64,000 nt of DNA from contig CBDBJK010000037.1 of assembly GCA_965206395.1 (NCBI GenBank), forward strand, positions 1-64,000. The letters run 5' to 3'. The DNA comes from CBDBJK01 sp965206395 (GTDB taxonomy: Bacteria; Chloroflexota; Dehalococcoidia; Lucifugimonadales; CATOSD01). Position numbers and translations under genes: made by a program. This document shows, piece after piece, positions 9,181 to 17,212 of the stretch; positions within the stretch are counted from its first letter, which is position 1; each line of letters opens with the position of its first letter. The notes below the pieces were generated by a model that searched no databases, had not been told where the DNA came from, and saw only the letters and a list, made by a program, of their open reading frames with translations.

Positions 9181-10119
9181 TCATGTGCCGCTGCGTGACT
9201 TCTCGATACGAATCGCGGCGGGCTTCAACAGAGCATAGATGGCGCTGTTGACTGGCGTGGACACGCCCAGCTTTTCGCCGATTCGTACTGCCGTTCCGAT
9301 GAGACCCTCAAGCTCGACCGGGTTGCCGTTTCTGAAGTCGTTTGCCAGGCTCGCCATGCCATCCGCGGCGAAACCATCCAGCATGGCTATGCAAGATTCT
9401 AACACGTCGTTGCCGAGAGAAGCGCCGCTAGCCTTTCCCACGTCGATCATCTCCCTGTATGCAGAAAGAATAAGCTCCCGTGTCTCCGGGACGGTGCGCA
9501 TCTCGCCATAGGTGACCTGAGTTACGGCGTTCACTCCAGCAGCCCCTGTGATGAAGATGAACTTCCGCCATAGTGCGCCGAGAGCGTTCTCGGACAGCTC
9601 CACGTTCCAGCCGCCCTTGCGGAAGACCTCTAGCATTCGCTCGCCTCTCGGAGTAATGCCCTGGCTCATCTCCCCGAACACAATGCGTCCGACCTGGCCT
9701 AGCTGCTCGACGACGCCCGGCTCCCTGATGCGGGCCTGTACAGCGGCCGTGCCTATCATAACGTGGCTCTCGCCTAGCGCCGCCGCGAGCCTGTCGCCAT
9801 TGTCTATGCCGTTTTGCAACGTCAGGACAACGGTATGCTCGCCAACCATCGGAGCAATCGCAGGAATGGCCTCGTCGTTGTGGTACATCTTGACGGTATA
9901 GAGAACGAGTTCTACTGGCCCAACTGTGCTGATGTCGTCCGTAGCATTCGAATGGACCACGAATTCTCCCGACAGGTCGCTCGCTACTCTGAGTCCCTGG
10001 CTTCGGATGGCGTCGAGATGCGCGCCTCTGGCGATAAAAGTCACGTCCTCGCCAGCATTCGCCAGAAGTCCGCCAAAGTAGCCACCGACACCGCCTGTTC
10101 CCATGACGGCTATTTTCAT
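9181..10119 (-). CDS. panE: 2-dehydropantoate 2-reductase
   Basis: 312 residues. The Rossmann NADP motif is at the very start (MKIAVMGTGGVGGYFGG). LTLQNGIDNGD near residue 100 and the helical domain with LWRKFIFITGAAGVNAVT near 185 fit ApbA/PanE ketopantoate reductases. The enzyme reduces 2-dehydropantoate to pantoate with NADPH, a step towards pantothenate and coenzyme A; coaX and coaBC lie 25 kb away. Its ATG overlaps the TGA of the aminotransferase remnant (ATGA), so the two were translationally coupled. A paralogue acting on another 2-ketoacid cannot be excluded. Confidence 0.85.
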   Translation of the reverse strand: MKIAVMGTGGVGGYFGGLLANAGEDVTFIARGAHLDAIRSQGLRVASDLSGEFVVHSNATDDISTVGPVELVLYTVKMYHNDEAIPAIAPMVGEHTVVLTLQNGIDNGDRLAAALGESHVMIGTAAVQARIREPGVVEQLGQVGRIVFGEMSQGITPRGERMLEVFRKGGWNVELSENALGALWRKFIFITGAAGVNAVTQVTYGEMRTVPETRELILSAYREMIDVGKASGASLGNDVLESCIAMLDGFAADGMASLANDFRNGNPVELEGLIGTAVRIGEKLGVSTPVNSAIYALLKPAAIRIEKSRSGT

Positions 10120-10423
10120 TGTTTGCTAATCCCTCCCAAAGAATCACGCGCCTCGCACAGCGCCAAGACTACCGCGTCGATGTCCTCACGAGTGTTGTAA
10201 AAATAAGGCGAGATGCGAACGGCCCCAGGGCGACTATCTCTGCTCCCCACTCGGAGTACCAGGCCGCCGCGCCGTACTCCGTCCACAAGTCCATGTAGCG
10301 GTTCATAGCGTCGCGTGTGCGGTCCGACAGCAAGCCCAGGGAACAGCTATTGAGGTATATCTTGCGGCTTAGTGTTGGGAACTGCGATCTTATCTTTGAC
10401 CAGTCGGGTTGCGTAGGCATCAT
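10116..10423 (-). pseudogene. Class V aminotransferase reduced to N- and C-terminal ends
   Basis: Starts at ATG 10423 behind GGAGG and reads PDWSKIRSQFPTLSRKIYLN, then SCSLGLLSDRTRDAM, the start of PLP-dependent class V aminotransferases (kynureninase/cysteine desulfurase fold). After WYSEWG the text passes, in another frame, straight to RPGAVRISPYFYNTREDIDA and the normal C-terminus, ending at the TGA that overlaps panE. About 270 residues, including the PLP lysine, are gone, and the junction is also out of frame. It is the second gene in 4 kb with its middle removed and both ends kept. Confidence 0.75.
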
Positions 10424-10611
10424 CGCATCCTCCTGCAATAACAATTGGACATTCAAGGCACATTGTAGATGCCTGCCGAAGCGTGTCAAGGGCATGATGA
10501 CTCAATAGGCGATTGCCAGAGTGCGAGTCTTCCATTAGAATGCAGCCTGTTACCTTCGCTTACTCAATCATCGAATTGCAAACTGGCATCTCAATTACAT
10601 GGAGGACAGGC

Positions 10612-11175
10612 ATGGTCGACATTATTGACGTCGAAGCGGCCTTCGATAACGCATTCACCAGTCAATTCGGGTTCCCCAAGGAGCGCGCTGCCAACAAGGT
10701 CAAAGGCTACCTGATGGACAACGTGAAGGAGTTCATTCGCCAGTCGCCCTTCATGGTGATGGCTACCAGCAGCGCCGATGGCAGCTGTGACGCATCGCCG
10801 AAAGGCGGCAAGCCCGGCTTTGTGAAGGTGCTCGACGACTCGACTGTCCTCATCCCAGACGTGGCAGGCAACAAGCTTTTCCAATCTTATATCAATATGA
10901 CCGAAAATCCTCAGGTCGGCCTGGTTTTCTTCATCCCAGGTGTTAGAGAGACGGTGCGTCTCAATGGCAGGGTGAGGATTGTGAGCAGCGACGAGCTTGA
11001 GCGGCTGGAGATTGAGCTTGAGGTCAACAATCCCGATGACAACTCGAAGGTGCTCCAGGGCATCGTGGTGGAGGTGGAGGAAGCCTACGGCCATTGCCCT
11101 CGCGCGCTTGCCTTCTCCGAGCTTTGGAACGAGGAGCAAATCAAGGCTCGCAAAAACCCTCCTCAACGAGGTTAA
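10612..11175 (+). CDS. Pyridoxamine 5'-phosphate oxidase family protein
   Basis: 187 residues from ATG 10612, with GGAGG six bases upstream; the longer frame from 10513 has no such site. FIRQSPFMVMATSSADGSCDASPKG is the split-barrel flavin-binding start of the PPOX family, followed by VLIPDVAGNKLFQS, NPQVGLVFFIPGVRETVRLNG and a C-terminal HCPRALAFSELW. These match the MSMEG_1061-like subgroup, which binds FMN or F420 and is not the vitamin B6 enzyme. The physiological substrate is unknown. It is followed after 22 bases by the CoA-transferase gene on the same strand. Confidence 0.85.
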   Translation: MVDIIDVEAAFDNAFTSQFGFPKERAANKVKGYLMDNVKEFIRQSPFMVMATSSADGSCDASPKGGKPGFVKVLDDSTVLIPDVAGNKLFQSYINMTENPQVGLVFFIPGVRETVRLNGRVRIVSSDELERLEIELEVNNPDDNSKVLQGIVVEVEEAYGHCPRALAFSELWNEEQIKARKNPPQRG

Positions 11176-11197
11176 GTTTATTTAGGGGAGTTGGCTG

Positions 11198-13645
11198 ATG
11201 CCGGAAAGCGCACTGTCAGACCTGACGGTAATTGAATACAGCCTCGGCGCTATGGGAGCCATGTGCGCCAAGGCGCTGGCTGACCTTGGGGCAAACGTAA
11301 TAAAAGTCGAGCCGCCAGAAGGGAATGCTTCACGTCGAATAGGCCCGTTTCCAAACGGCGTGCCCAACACGGAGGCTAGCGGCCAGTTCCTGTACCTCAA
11401 CGCCAACAAGCGCGGTATCACCCTCGATCTTACATCACGGCAAGACTACGAGACGTTCGTCAGACTGCTACACACCGCCGACGTATTCGTGACCGACCTG
11501 TCGTCTCAACAGTCGAAAGAGGTTGGACTGGACTATGCCCGGCTCGAAACTAATAATAGCCGCCTCATTGCCACCTATGTCACTCATTTCGGACACAGTG
11601 GCCCGTATCGTGATTACAAAGGGTCTGACCTGGTAGTGTGGCATATGGGCGGCATGGGATACGAGACCCCGCTTTCCTCGGTCACCGACCTTGAAGCCGA
11701 GCGTCCGCTGCGCAGCTATGGCAATCAGGCTGAATACCTGGCGGGATGGGCCGGAGCCGCAGCCACAATGATAGCGGTGTTCCATCGGGAGACCTATGGC
11801 GTCGGCCAGATGGTGGACGTTTCGGCGATGGATACGGTAGCCAACCACATTCGCGGGAACTTTGCGTCGTACTCTTACGACATCTCTTCGGTTGCCGAAA
11901 ACCGCCTGAAGACAGGCTTCAGATGGATATGGCCCTGCAAAGACGGCTACATATCACTCTCCTTTGTCCTGGATCACTGGTGGAAAATCCTGAAAGAAGA
12001 GATGGGCAACCCACAGTGGGCCGAGAAACCCGAATACGATATGCTCCGGGATAGGTCCAGGCACGTTGACGAGATTGAGGGGCCGCTGTCTGAGTGGATA
12101 GCTCAGCATACACGACAGCAGCTTTACGAGATGCTTTCACCACGCGGAATGTCGTGCTTCCCCGTAAATTCGACCAGGGAGGTGATAGCGTCGCCGCAGT
12201 TTAAGGCACGCGGCTTCTTCGTGGAGCAAGACCATCCGATAGCGGGCAAAGTCGTGCAGCCAGGCCCTCCTTTCCGCTTGCGACGCACGCCCTGGAGCCT
12301 GAACAGTCCCGCGCCTTTGCTAGGACAGCACAACGATGAGGTCAAAAGTAACCTTCAAGAGCCAGCGAAGAACGAGCCAATTCTATCTACGAATAGTCCG
12401 CAGCATCATGGCCCGGTTAGTTCTGGCAAAAAAGATAAGCCCTTGCAAGGTATTCGAGTCCTGGATTTCGGCTGGATTCTGTCGGTGCCTCACTGCGGAG
12501 CGTGGCTCGGCACTATGGGGGCCGAAGTCATTCGTTTGGAGTCTCAGGCGCGATTGGAGCTTGGACGCCAGGGCATCCGAACAGGAGCCGATGGTGTTGG
12601 TGGCTTCAATCGCAACGCCGGGTGGAACGGCCTCAATTACAGCAAACTCGACCTGACCCTGAACCTGTCGAAGCCAGAGGCCATCGAGCGTGTAAAAGAG
12701 CTTGTCGCGGTAAGCGATGTCGTGATGGAGAATTTCGCAACCGGCGTCATGGATAAACTAGGGCTGGGATACGATACACTGCGTGAGATCAAGCCTGATC
12801 TCGTCATGTTGAGCGGCTCTACGCTAGGCGTGACGGGGCCGGAGAGCAGTGCATCCGGTTGGGGGCCTAACGTTTGCTCCTACGGAGGTCAGCCATTTAT
12901 CACCGGATACGAAGGCGGGCCGCCTGTAAACATGGGCGGCAATTGGCCGGACTACCTCGTAGGCAGCATGATGGCCTTCGTAATCCTCAGCGCCCTACGA
13001 CATCGCAATCGCACCGGGCAGGGGCAATACATCGAGATTTCGATGGCCGAAATCACAGCGAGCATGATACCAGAAGCATTTCTAGAGTACACCATGAACG
13101 GGCGTCTGCTGGAGCGCATGGGCAACCACGACCCAAACATGGCCCCTCACAACGTGTACCGCTGCAAGGGACACGACCAGTGGGTAGCTATCTCAGTCGG
13201 TAACGACGAAGAGTGGAGCGCCCTCTGCGGCGCAATGGGCCATCCTGAGCTATCGGACGATAGCCGGTTTGCTTGTCTGGAAGACCGCAAACGCAACGAG
13301 CAAGAGCTTGATAGGCTGGTCGAGGAGTGGACTGGGCAACTCACGCCATCCGAAGTCGCAGATGCTCTTCAAAAGCTAGGAGTCTCAGCAGGGCCAGTAA
13401 TGGGCATCATGGATCTGATGAACAACCGTCACCTCAACGAGAGGGATTTCGTTGTCGAGATGGATCATCCAGAGGTGGGATTGCGGAAAGTCGCCGGCCT
13501 GCCAGCCAGATTCGGAGCTATTCCCAAGCTTGCCTACTTTTCAGCGCCCCTGCTGGGTCAGCACAATCAGTTCCTATTGGGCGAGCTTATTGGGATTGAC
13601 CAGCAGCGCATCGAGAAGTTGGTCAACGAAGAGGTCATCTTCTGA
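11198..13645 (+). CDS. Tandem CaiB/BaiF (class III) CoA-transferase, double-length
   Basis: 815 residues: two complete CaiB/BaiF domains in one chain (about 1-395 and 408-810) joined by a short charged linker. Each half opens with the family signature (GAMGAMCAKALADLGANVIKVE; DFGWILSVPHCGAWLGTMGAE). The region of the catalytic Asp reads VDVSAMDTV in half 1 but IEISMAEIT in half 2, so the acid there is Glu. Such enzymes move CoA from an acyl-CoA to a carboxylate through an enzyme-bound anhydride. Half 2 may be structural or altered in activity. The start at ATG 11198 follows GGGGAG. The substrate is not evident. Confidence 0.9.
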   Translation: MPESALSDLTVIEYSLGAMGAMCAKALADLGANVIKVEPPEGNASRRIGPFPNGVPNTEASGQFLYLNANKRGITLDLTSRQDYETFVRLLHTADVFVTDLSSQQSKEVGLDYARLETNNSRLIATYVTHFGHSGPYRDYKGSDLVVWHMGGMGYETPLSSVTDLEAERPLRSYGNQAEYLAGWAGAAATMIAVFHRETYGVGQMVDVSAMDTVANHIRGNFASYSYDISSVAENRLKTGFRWIWPCKDGYISLSFVLDHWWKILKEEMGNPQWAEKPEYDMLRDRSRHVDEIEGPLSEWIAQHTRQQLYEMLSPRGMSCFPVNSTREVIASPQFKARGFFVEQDHPIAGKVVQPGPPFRLRRTPWSLNSPAPLLGQHNDEVKSNLQEPAKNEPILSTNSPQHHGPVSSGKKDKPLQGIRVLDFGWILSVPHCGAWLGTMGAEVIRLESQARLELGRQGIRTGADGVGGFNRNAGWNGLNYSKLDLTLNLSKPEAIERVKELVAVSDVVMENFATGVMDKLGLGYDTLREIKPDLVMLSGSTLGVTGPESSASGWGPNVCSYGGQPFITGYEGGPPVNMGGNWPDYLVGSMMAFVILSALRHRNRTGQGQYIEISMAEITASMIPEAFLEYTMNGRLLERMGNHDPNMAPHNVYRCKGHDQWVAISVGNDEEWSALCGAMGHPELSDDSRFACLEDRKRNEQELDRLVEEWTGQLTPSEVADALQKLGVSAGPVMGIMDLMNNRHLNERDFVVEMDHPEVGLRKVAGLPARFGAIPKLAYFSAPLLGQHNQFLLGELIGIDQQRIEKLVNEEVIF

Positions 13646-13780
13646 TTAGCTGGAGCCATAGGCCACGCAGCAAGACCTCCGGCAAAGATGAACGCGCGGG
13701 GCACATTGATTGCGACTAATGCAGGCTTCATAACGAAGGAGAAAAAACTGAACGAATTAGACATAAAGGACAACTACTAG

Positions 13781-14284
13781 ATGACCGTCAGGATTGTAGT
13801 GATCGGCGACACCCATTGTCGGGAGTGGGATGAGGTGCATCCTGACATCAGAAAGGCAGTCGCGGAGGCTGACATCGCTGTTCACTGCGGGGACTTCACA
13901 TACATGGGAGTGGTGGAGGGCATGCAGCGCACAGCCAGAAAAGCCGTCGTCGTTCACGGCAACTCGGATCAGGTTGACGTAAGGCGCGCCATCCCCTACG
14001 TAGAGGTCATCGAAGTCGAAGGCAAGCGCATCGGCGTCACGCATCCCGCATGGGGCGGGCCGGAGTTCAATCTCGTCGAGCTTCTGCCGGACTTCCCCCA
14101 ACCTGTGGACGCCATCTTGTTCGGTCACTTCCATGAAACAGTGAACGAGGTGCGCGATGGCGTACTATTTCTGAATCCAGGCCAAGGCTACGTTTCCTTC
14201 ATGGTATCTGCCACAATCGCGGTGCTTACGTTAGAGAAAGGCAACATGACCGCAGAGATACGGACTATCGAGTCGGGCCGGTAG
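13781..14284 (+). CDS. YfcE/MJ0936-type metallophosphoesterase
   Basis: 167 residues with the calcineurin-like metal ligands in order: VIGDTHCREWDE at residues 6-17, VHCGDFTYMGV near 38, VHGNSD near 58, a short GVTHP near 88, and FGHFHETV near 113, then FLNPGQGYVSFM. This set matches small YfcE/MJ0936-like phosphodiesterases that use two metal ions. No signal peptide is present. It may hydrolyse cyclic or other small phosphodiesters; the natural substrate is unknown. It lies 135 bases after the CoA-transferase. Confidence 0.88.
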   Translation: MTVRIVVIGDTHCREWDEVHPDIRKAVAEADIAVHCGDFTYMGVVEGMQRTARKAVVVHGNSDQVDVRRAIPYVEVIEVEGKRIGVTHPAWGGPEFNLVELLPDFPQPVDAILFGHFHETVNEVRDGVLFLNPGQGYVSFMVSATIAVLTLEKGNMTAEIRTIESGR

Positions 14285-14389
14285 GGATTTTTCATGAGGG
14301 TTGCCGCCCTTACCACAAAGAATGAAATCGTGGAACGATGGTAGCGGCTGCTCTCTATATTTCAGTGCAACCCTTGGGAGAGGCATAAC

Positions 14390-15270
14390 ATGGTGAAGCG
14401 CATCAACAGAGCAATCGAGCTATTGAGCAGGGCCAGCCCATTTACTATACGGGGGCGCATGACATCTCTTACGAGGGCGGTAAGGCGATGTCGAGTACGT
14501 GGGCCGACTATATAACGGTCGAGATGGAGCATGGCGCTTTCGACATGCGTGGCCTGAGCGAATTCATGCGTGGACTCGTAGACGGTGGCCCCACCAACAG
14601 CGGACACCGGACGCCCGCCGTCTTCATTACGTTGCCAGCGGACGGGGCAAGCGAAGATGTCGTCCGTGCAAACGCCTGGATGTTCAGGCAGGCGCTCGCC
14701 AGGGGCGTTCATGGAATCCTGCTCTGTCACGCAGAGACTCCCGGAGCGGTCAAGGCCTTCGCGGAGGCGTGCCGCTATCCCTTCAACACCATCGGGGTTG
14801 GTCAGCAAATCGGCGACGGACGGCGAGGCGGTGGAGGACAGGCGTCGGCAGCGGAGATATGGGGCGTCTCTGTTCAGGACTACTTGCGAAAGGCCGACGT
14901 TTGGCCTTTGAACCCTGACGGAGAACTAATGCTGGGCCTGAAGATAGAGAACAACCACGCACTGGAAAATTCCGAGGCCAGTACGAAAGTGCCCGGTATC
15001 AGCTTTGCCGAGTGGGGGCCGGGCGATATGGGCACGTCGCTGGGCTACGCCGACGCCCACGATCCTCCCTATCCCGACGACATGCAGGCCGCCCGTCAGC
15101 GGGTCAAGGCCGCCTGCAAAGATGCCGGGTTATACTTCCTAAACGCCGTGACCTCCGAGAACGTCGTCGGCATGATAGAGGAGGGTGTCATGGTCTGCGC
15201 AACTGGTCGCAGCGGAGAGGCAGCGGCAAAAGTCGGCAGGGCGCATACGAAGCGCACAATGCCAATATAA
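14390..15270 (+). pseudogene. HpcH/HpaI aldolase-family protein with N-terminal frameshift
   Basis: ATG 14390 follows GGGAGAGG and reads MVKRINRAIELL. Around 14421-14426 (CTATTGAGC) one base appears to be missing: adding one gives ELLEQGQPIYYTGAHDISYE, which runs into the long frame 14488-15270. That frame has the HpcH/HpaI aldolase/citrate-lyase barrel signals WADYITVEMEHGAFDM, HGILLCHAETPGAVKAFAEA, LMLGLKIEN and GPGDMGTSLGY. The corrected length is about 293 residues. These class II pyruvate aldolases cleave 2-keto-3-deoxy acids with a divalent metal. Initiation at ATG 14488 would lose the first barrel strand. It converges on the HD-domain gene with a three-base gap. Confidence 0.8.
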
Positions 15271-15273
15271 TTC

Positions 15274-15870
15274 CTAGCGTCCCTTCTCGTCGTCATCCTT
15301 CAACGCCATCATAAGCTCGTTTCTAAGCTCGACGGATTCGGGATGAATAAGCTCTCGCGCTCGCACGAAGTAGAGCAGGCCCTGATCGAGATATTCGAGA
15401 ATGGCCCTGTCCAGGCCCTCCTCGGCCAGACGCTGAACCTCGTTGAGATAGGGATATCGCCGAACCTTGTTCGGGTCCAGCTTGTCGGCAAGGAACACGG
15501 CCTTTGCTATCTCTCCCATGCCTCGTCTTCCCGTGGTGTGCCAGCGAACGGCCTCCAGGACATCCTCGTCATCAAATCCATGATCGCGCTCTAGCCAGAG
15601 AGCGGCAATAAGGCCGTGCAGAAGTATCGGAGAACGTTGTTCCACAGAATGTAATTGCAATCCGTATCGCTCCGCCTGTTGTAAGAGGGCGTCGCCGTTG
15701 AGCGCCCTTGCGAGGTCGTGAGCGGCAAGGCCGATGTCCACACGGGTCGCGTCAACGTTGTGATGCCGGGCCAGACTACTCCCGACCTCACGCGAGCGTT
15801 CGATATGCTCGCGTAGGCCTTTTGGCAAAGCTAGCAGGCGCGACTCGATGACACTCGGAAGCTCTGACAC
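15274..15870 (-). CDS. HD-domain phosphohydrolase, YqeK-like
   Basis: 198 residues with an HD superfamily arrangement: EHIERSREVGSSLARHHNVD near residue 20, IGLAAHDLARAL near residue 48, PILLHGLIAALWLE near residue 80, and AVRWHTTGRRGM, then AVFLADKLDP. This order fits the YqeK family, which cleaves diadenosine tetraphosphate symmetrically. It ends six bases before the stop side of the HIT gene region and is transcribed with it, which fits since HIT proteins also act on nucleotide derivatives. Assignment to YqeK is by motif pattern only. Confidence 0.8.
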   Translation of the reverse strand: MSELPSVIESRLLALPKGLREHIERSREVGSSLARHHNVDATRVDIGLAAHDLARALNGDALLQQAERYGLQLHSVEQRSPILLHGLIAALWLERDHGFDDEDVLEAVRWHTTGRRGMGEIAKAVFLADKLDPNKVRRYPYLNEVQRLAEEGLDRAILEYLDQGLLYFVRARELIHPESVELRNELMMALKDDDEKGR

Positions 15871-15876
15871 TTCGGC

Positions 15877-16245
15877 CTAGCCCATGCCACCGAGAGGCTT
15901 GCCTCCCAGTACGTGCAAATGAAGATGCGGGACCTGCTGACCTGCGTCGTCTCTCTGATTGACAACGAGGCGGTATCCTGCGCTATGAATGTCTTCCCGT
16001 TTCGCCATCTCTTCAGCCGCCGCGAACATACTGCCAATCGTCGGGTAGAATTCGGGACTGAGGTTTGTCAGATAGGTGAAATGCTCGTTGGGAATTACGA
16101 GCAGATGCACAGGCGCTTTCGGAGCGATGTCCTTTATGACGAAGCAGTGGTCGTCTCGGTATAGAATCTCGCTTTCGATCTCGCCGCTGCCTATCTTGCA
16201 AAAGATGCATTCTTGAGCCGTCGAGGAATCCGTGTCACTGGACAA
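15877..16245 (-). CDS. HIT-family (HINT-like) nucleotide hydrolase
   Basis: 122 residues. CIFCKIGSGEIESEILY opens the protein with the zinc-ligand Cys pair seen in many HINT proteins. The C-terminal HLHLHVLGGKPLGGMG is the histidine-triad active site. HINT proteins hydrolyse adenosine 5'-phosphoramidates through the central His. The gene overlaps the RidA gene by 11 bases and precedes the HD-domain gene, so RidA-HIT-HD probably form one transcript. Confidence 0.92.
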   Translation of the reverse strand: MSSDTDSSTAQECIFCKIGSGEIESEILYRDDHCFVIKDIAPKAPVHLLVIPNEHFTYLTNLSPEFYPTIGSMFAAAEEMAKREDIHSAGYRLVVNQRDDAGQQVPHLHLHVLGGKPLGGMG

Positions 16246-16618
16246 CGGCTATGGCCTCGATCTCGACAAGGTAATCGGGACTGACCAGCGCCGTGATCAT
16301 GACGGTGCTGCTTGCGGGGCCGTCCTCTGGAAACAGCTGCAAACGCGCCGCCGCATACGCCGGGTAATCGTCGGCATTGACGAGAAACGTCGTGATTTTC
16401 GTCAGATCGCCCAGCGTTGCTCCGGCGGCGCTCAGGGCAGCCTCGATGTTTTTGAAGCACTGGTCTGCCTGCGCGCGACAGTCGCCCTTGCCTACCAGAT
16501 TGCCGTTGGTGTCATTCCCAATCTGACCGGACACGAAGACCACGTTCCCGACCCTGGTCACGGGAGAAAAACCGCTCGGCTTGTTTTGCGGATTGGAAAA
16601 AAAAACCTGCCTTGCCAT
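16235..16618 (-). CDS. RidA-family protein lacking the catalytic arginine
   Basis: 127 residues with the RidA/YjgF core: GNVVFVSGQIGND near residue 25, QADQCFKNIEAALSAAGATL, then LTKITTFLVNADDYPAYAA and VEIEAIAVVQ at the end. Classical RidA enzymes carry an Arg in P-A-R-S/T before the last strand that grips the carboxylate of the 2-aminoacrylate-type imine. Here the segment is GPASSTVM, so that Arg is replaced by Ser. The protein probably trimerises like the family but may not be a standard enamine/imine deaminase. It overlaps HIT downstream. Confidence 0.88.
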   Translation of the reverse strand: MARQVFFSNPQNKPSGFSPVTRVGNVVFVSGQIGNDTNGNLVGKGDCRAQADQCFKNIEAALSAAGATLGDLTKITTFLVNADDYPAYAAARLQLFPEDGPASSTVMITALVSPDYLVEIEAIAVVQ

Positions 16619-16653
16619 CCCGTCATCCTCCTTGGATTGTTTCGATTATCGAA

Positions 16654-17046
16654 TTAAGTGGGAAGCTGTAGAAGCTCGATTCTCACATCGTCCGGTGCCT
16701 TTATGAACGCTATGCGTAGCCCATTCGCGGCTTCCATCGGGCCGTCTACAAGCTCTGCGCCCAGACCTTCCAAACGCTTGATTTCGGCGTCCATGTCGTC
16801 AACGTTGATTCCGAAGTGCTCCAGGCCATAGTGTGCCGTAGCGTCGCCAATCCCCATCTGCTCGTTCGTTCGCGCCCCGGAGATGTTCACGACGATTCCG
16901 TCGGCAGTTTCGCAGCGCACGAATCGGTCACCAACGGGACGCACCGTATCGCTGATTATCTTGAAGTTGAACGCCTTCACATACCAGTTCGCGGTCTTCT
17001 CCGGGTCGGGCGCCTTCAGGTGGACATGATTGAACTCGTAGGCCAA
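16654..17046 (-). CDS. VOC (glyoxalase/bleomycin-resistance) family protein
   Basis: 130 residues. FNHVHLKAPDPEKTANWYVKAF is the typical N-terminal beta-alpha module with the first metal-ligand His (H6 or H8), and YGLEHFGINVDDMDAEIKRLE opens the second module with another His. GLRIAFIKAPDDVRIELLQ carries the Glu ligand near the C-terminus. Such proteins act as metal-dependent isomerases, epimerases or dioxygenases; the substrate is not evident. It is followed, 35 bases on, by the RidA gene on the same strand. Confidence 0.88.
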   Translation of the reverse strand: MAYEFNHVHLKAPDPEKTANWYVKAFNFKIISDTVRPVGDRFVRCETADGIVVNISGARTNEQMGIGDATAHYGLEHFGINVDDMDAEIKRLEGLGAELVDGPMEAANGLRIAFIKAPDDVRIELLQLPT

Positions 17047-17197
17047 TGTAAACCCTCCTCATACTCTTAACACTCATATTCAAAAGAGGCCATCTGCCGA
17101 CGCTGACGCGTTCTTGCTATCAAGGGCACGGCTGACAACCCTTTTGAAATATCAGTGTTTGTCAGAAGCCTATGGTATCTGCGAGCGGCCTGTCAAG

Positions 17198-17212
17198 CGA
17201 TTGCTCGAAAAA
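17198..17212. repeat. Left 15-bp target-site duplication of the IS1202-like element
   Basis: CGATTGCTCGAAAAA directly before the element, repeated exactly at 18675-18689 on the other side. Long direct repeats of this size are known for IS1202-type elements. Confidence 0.8.
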
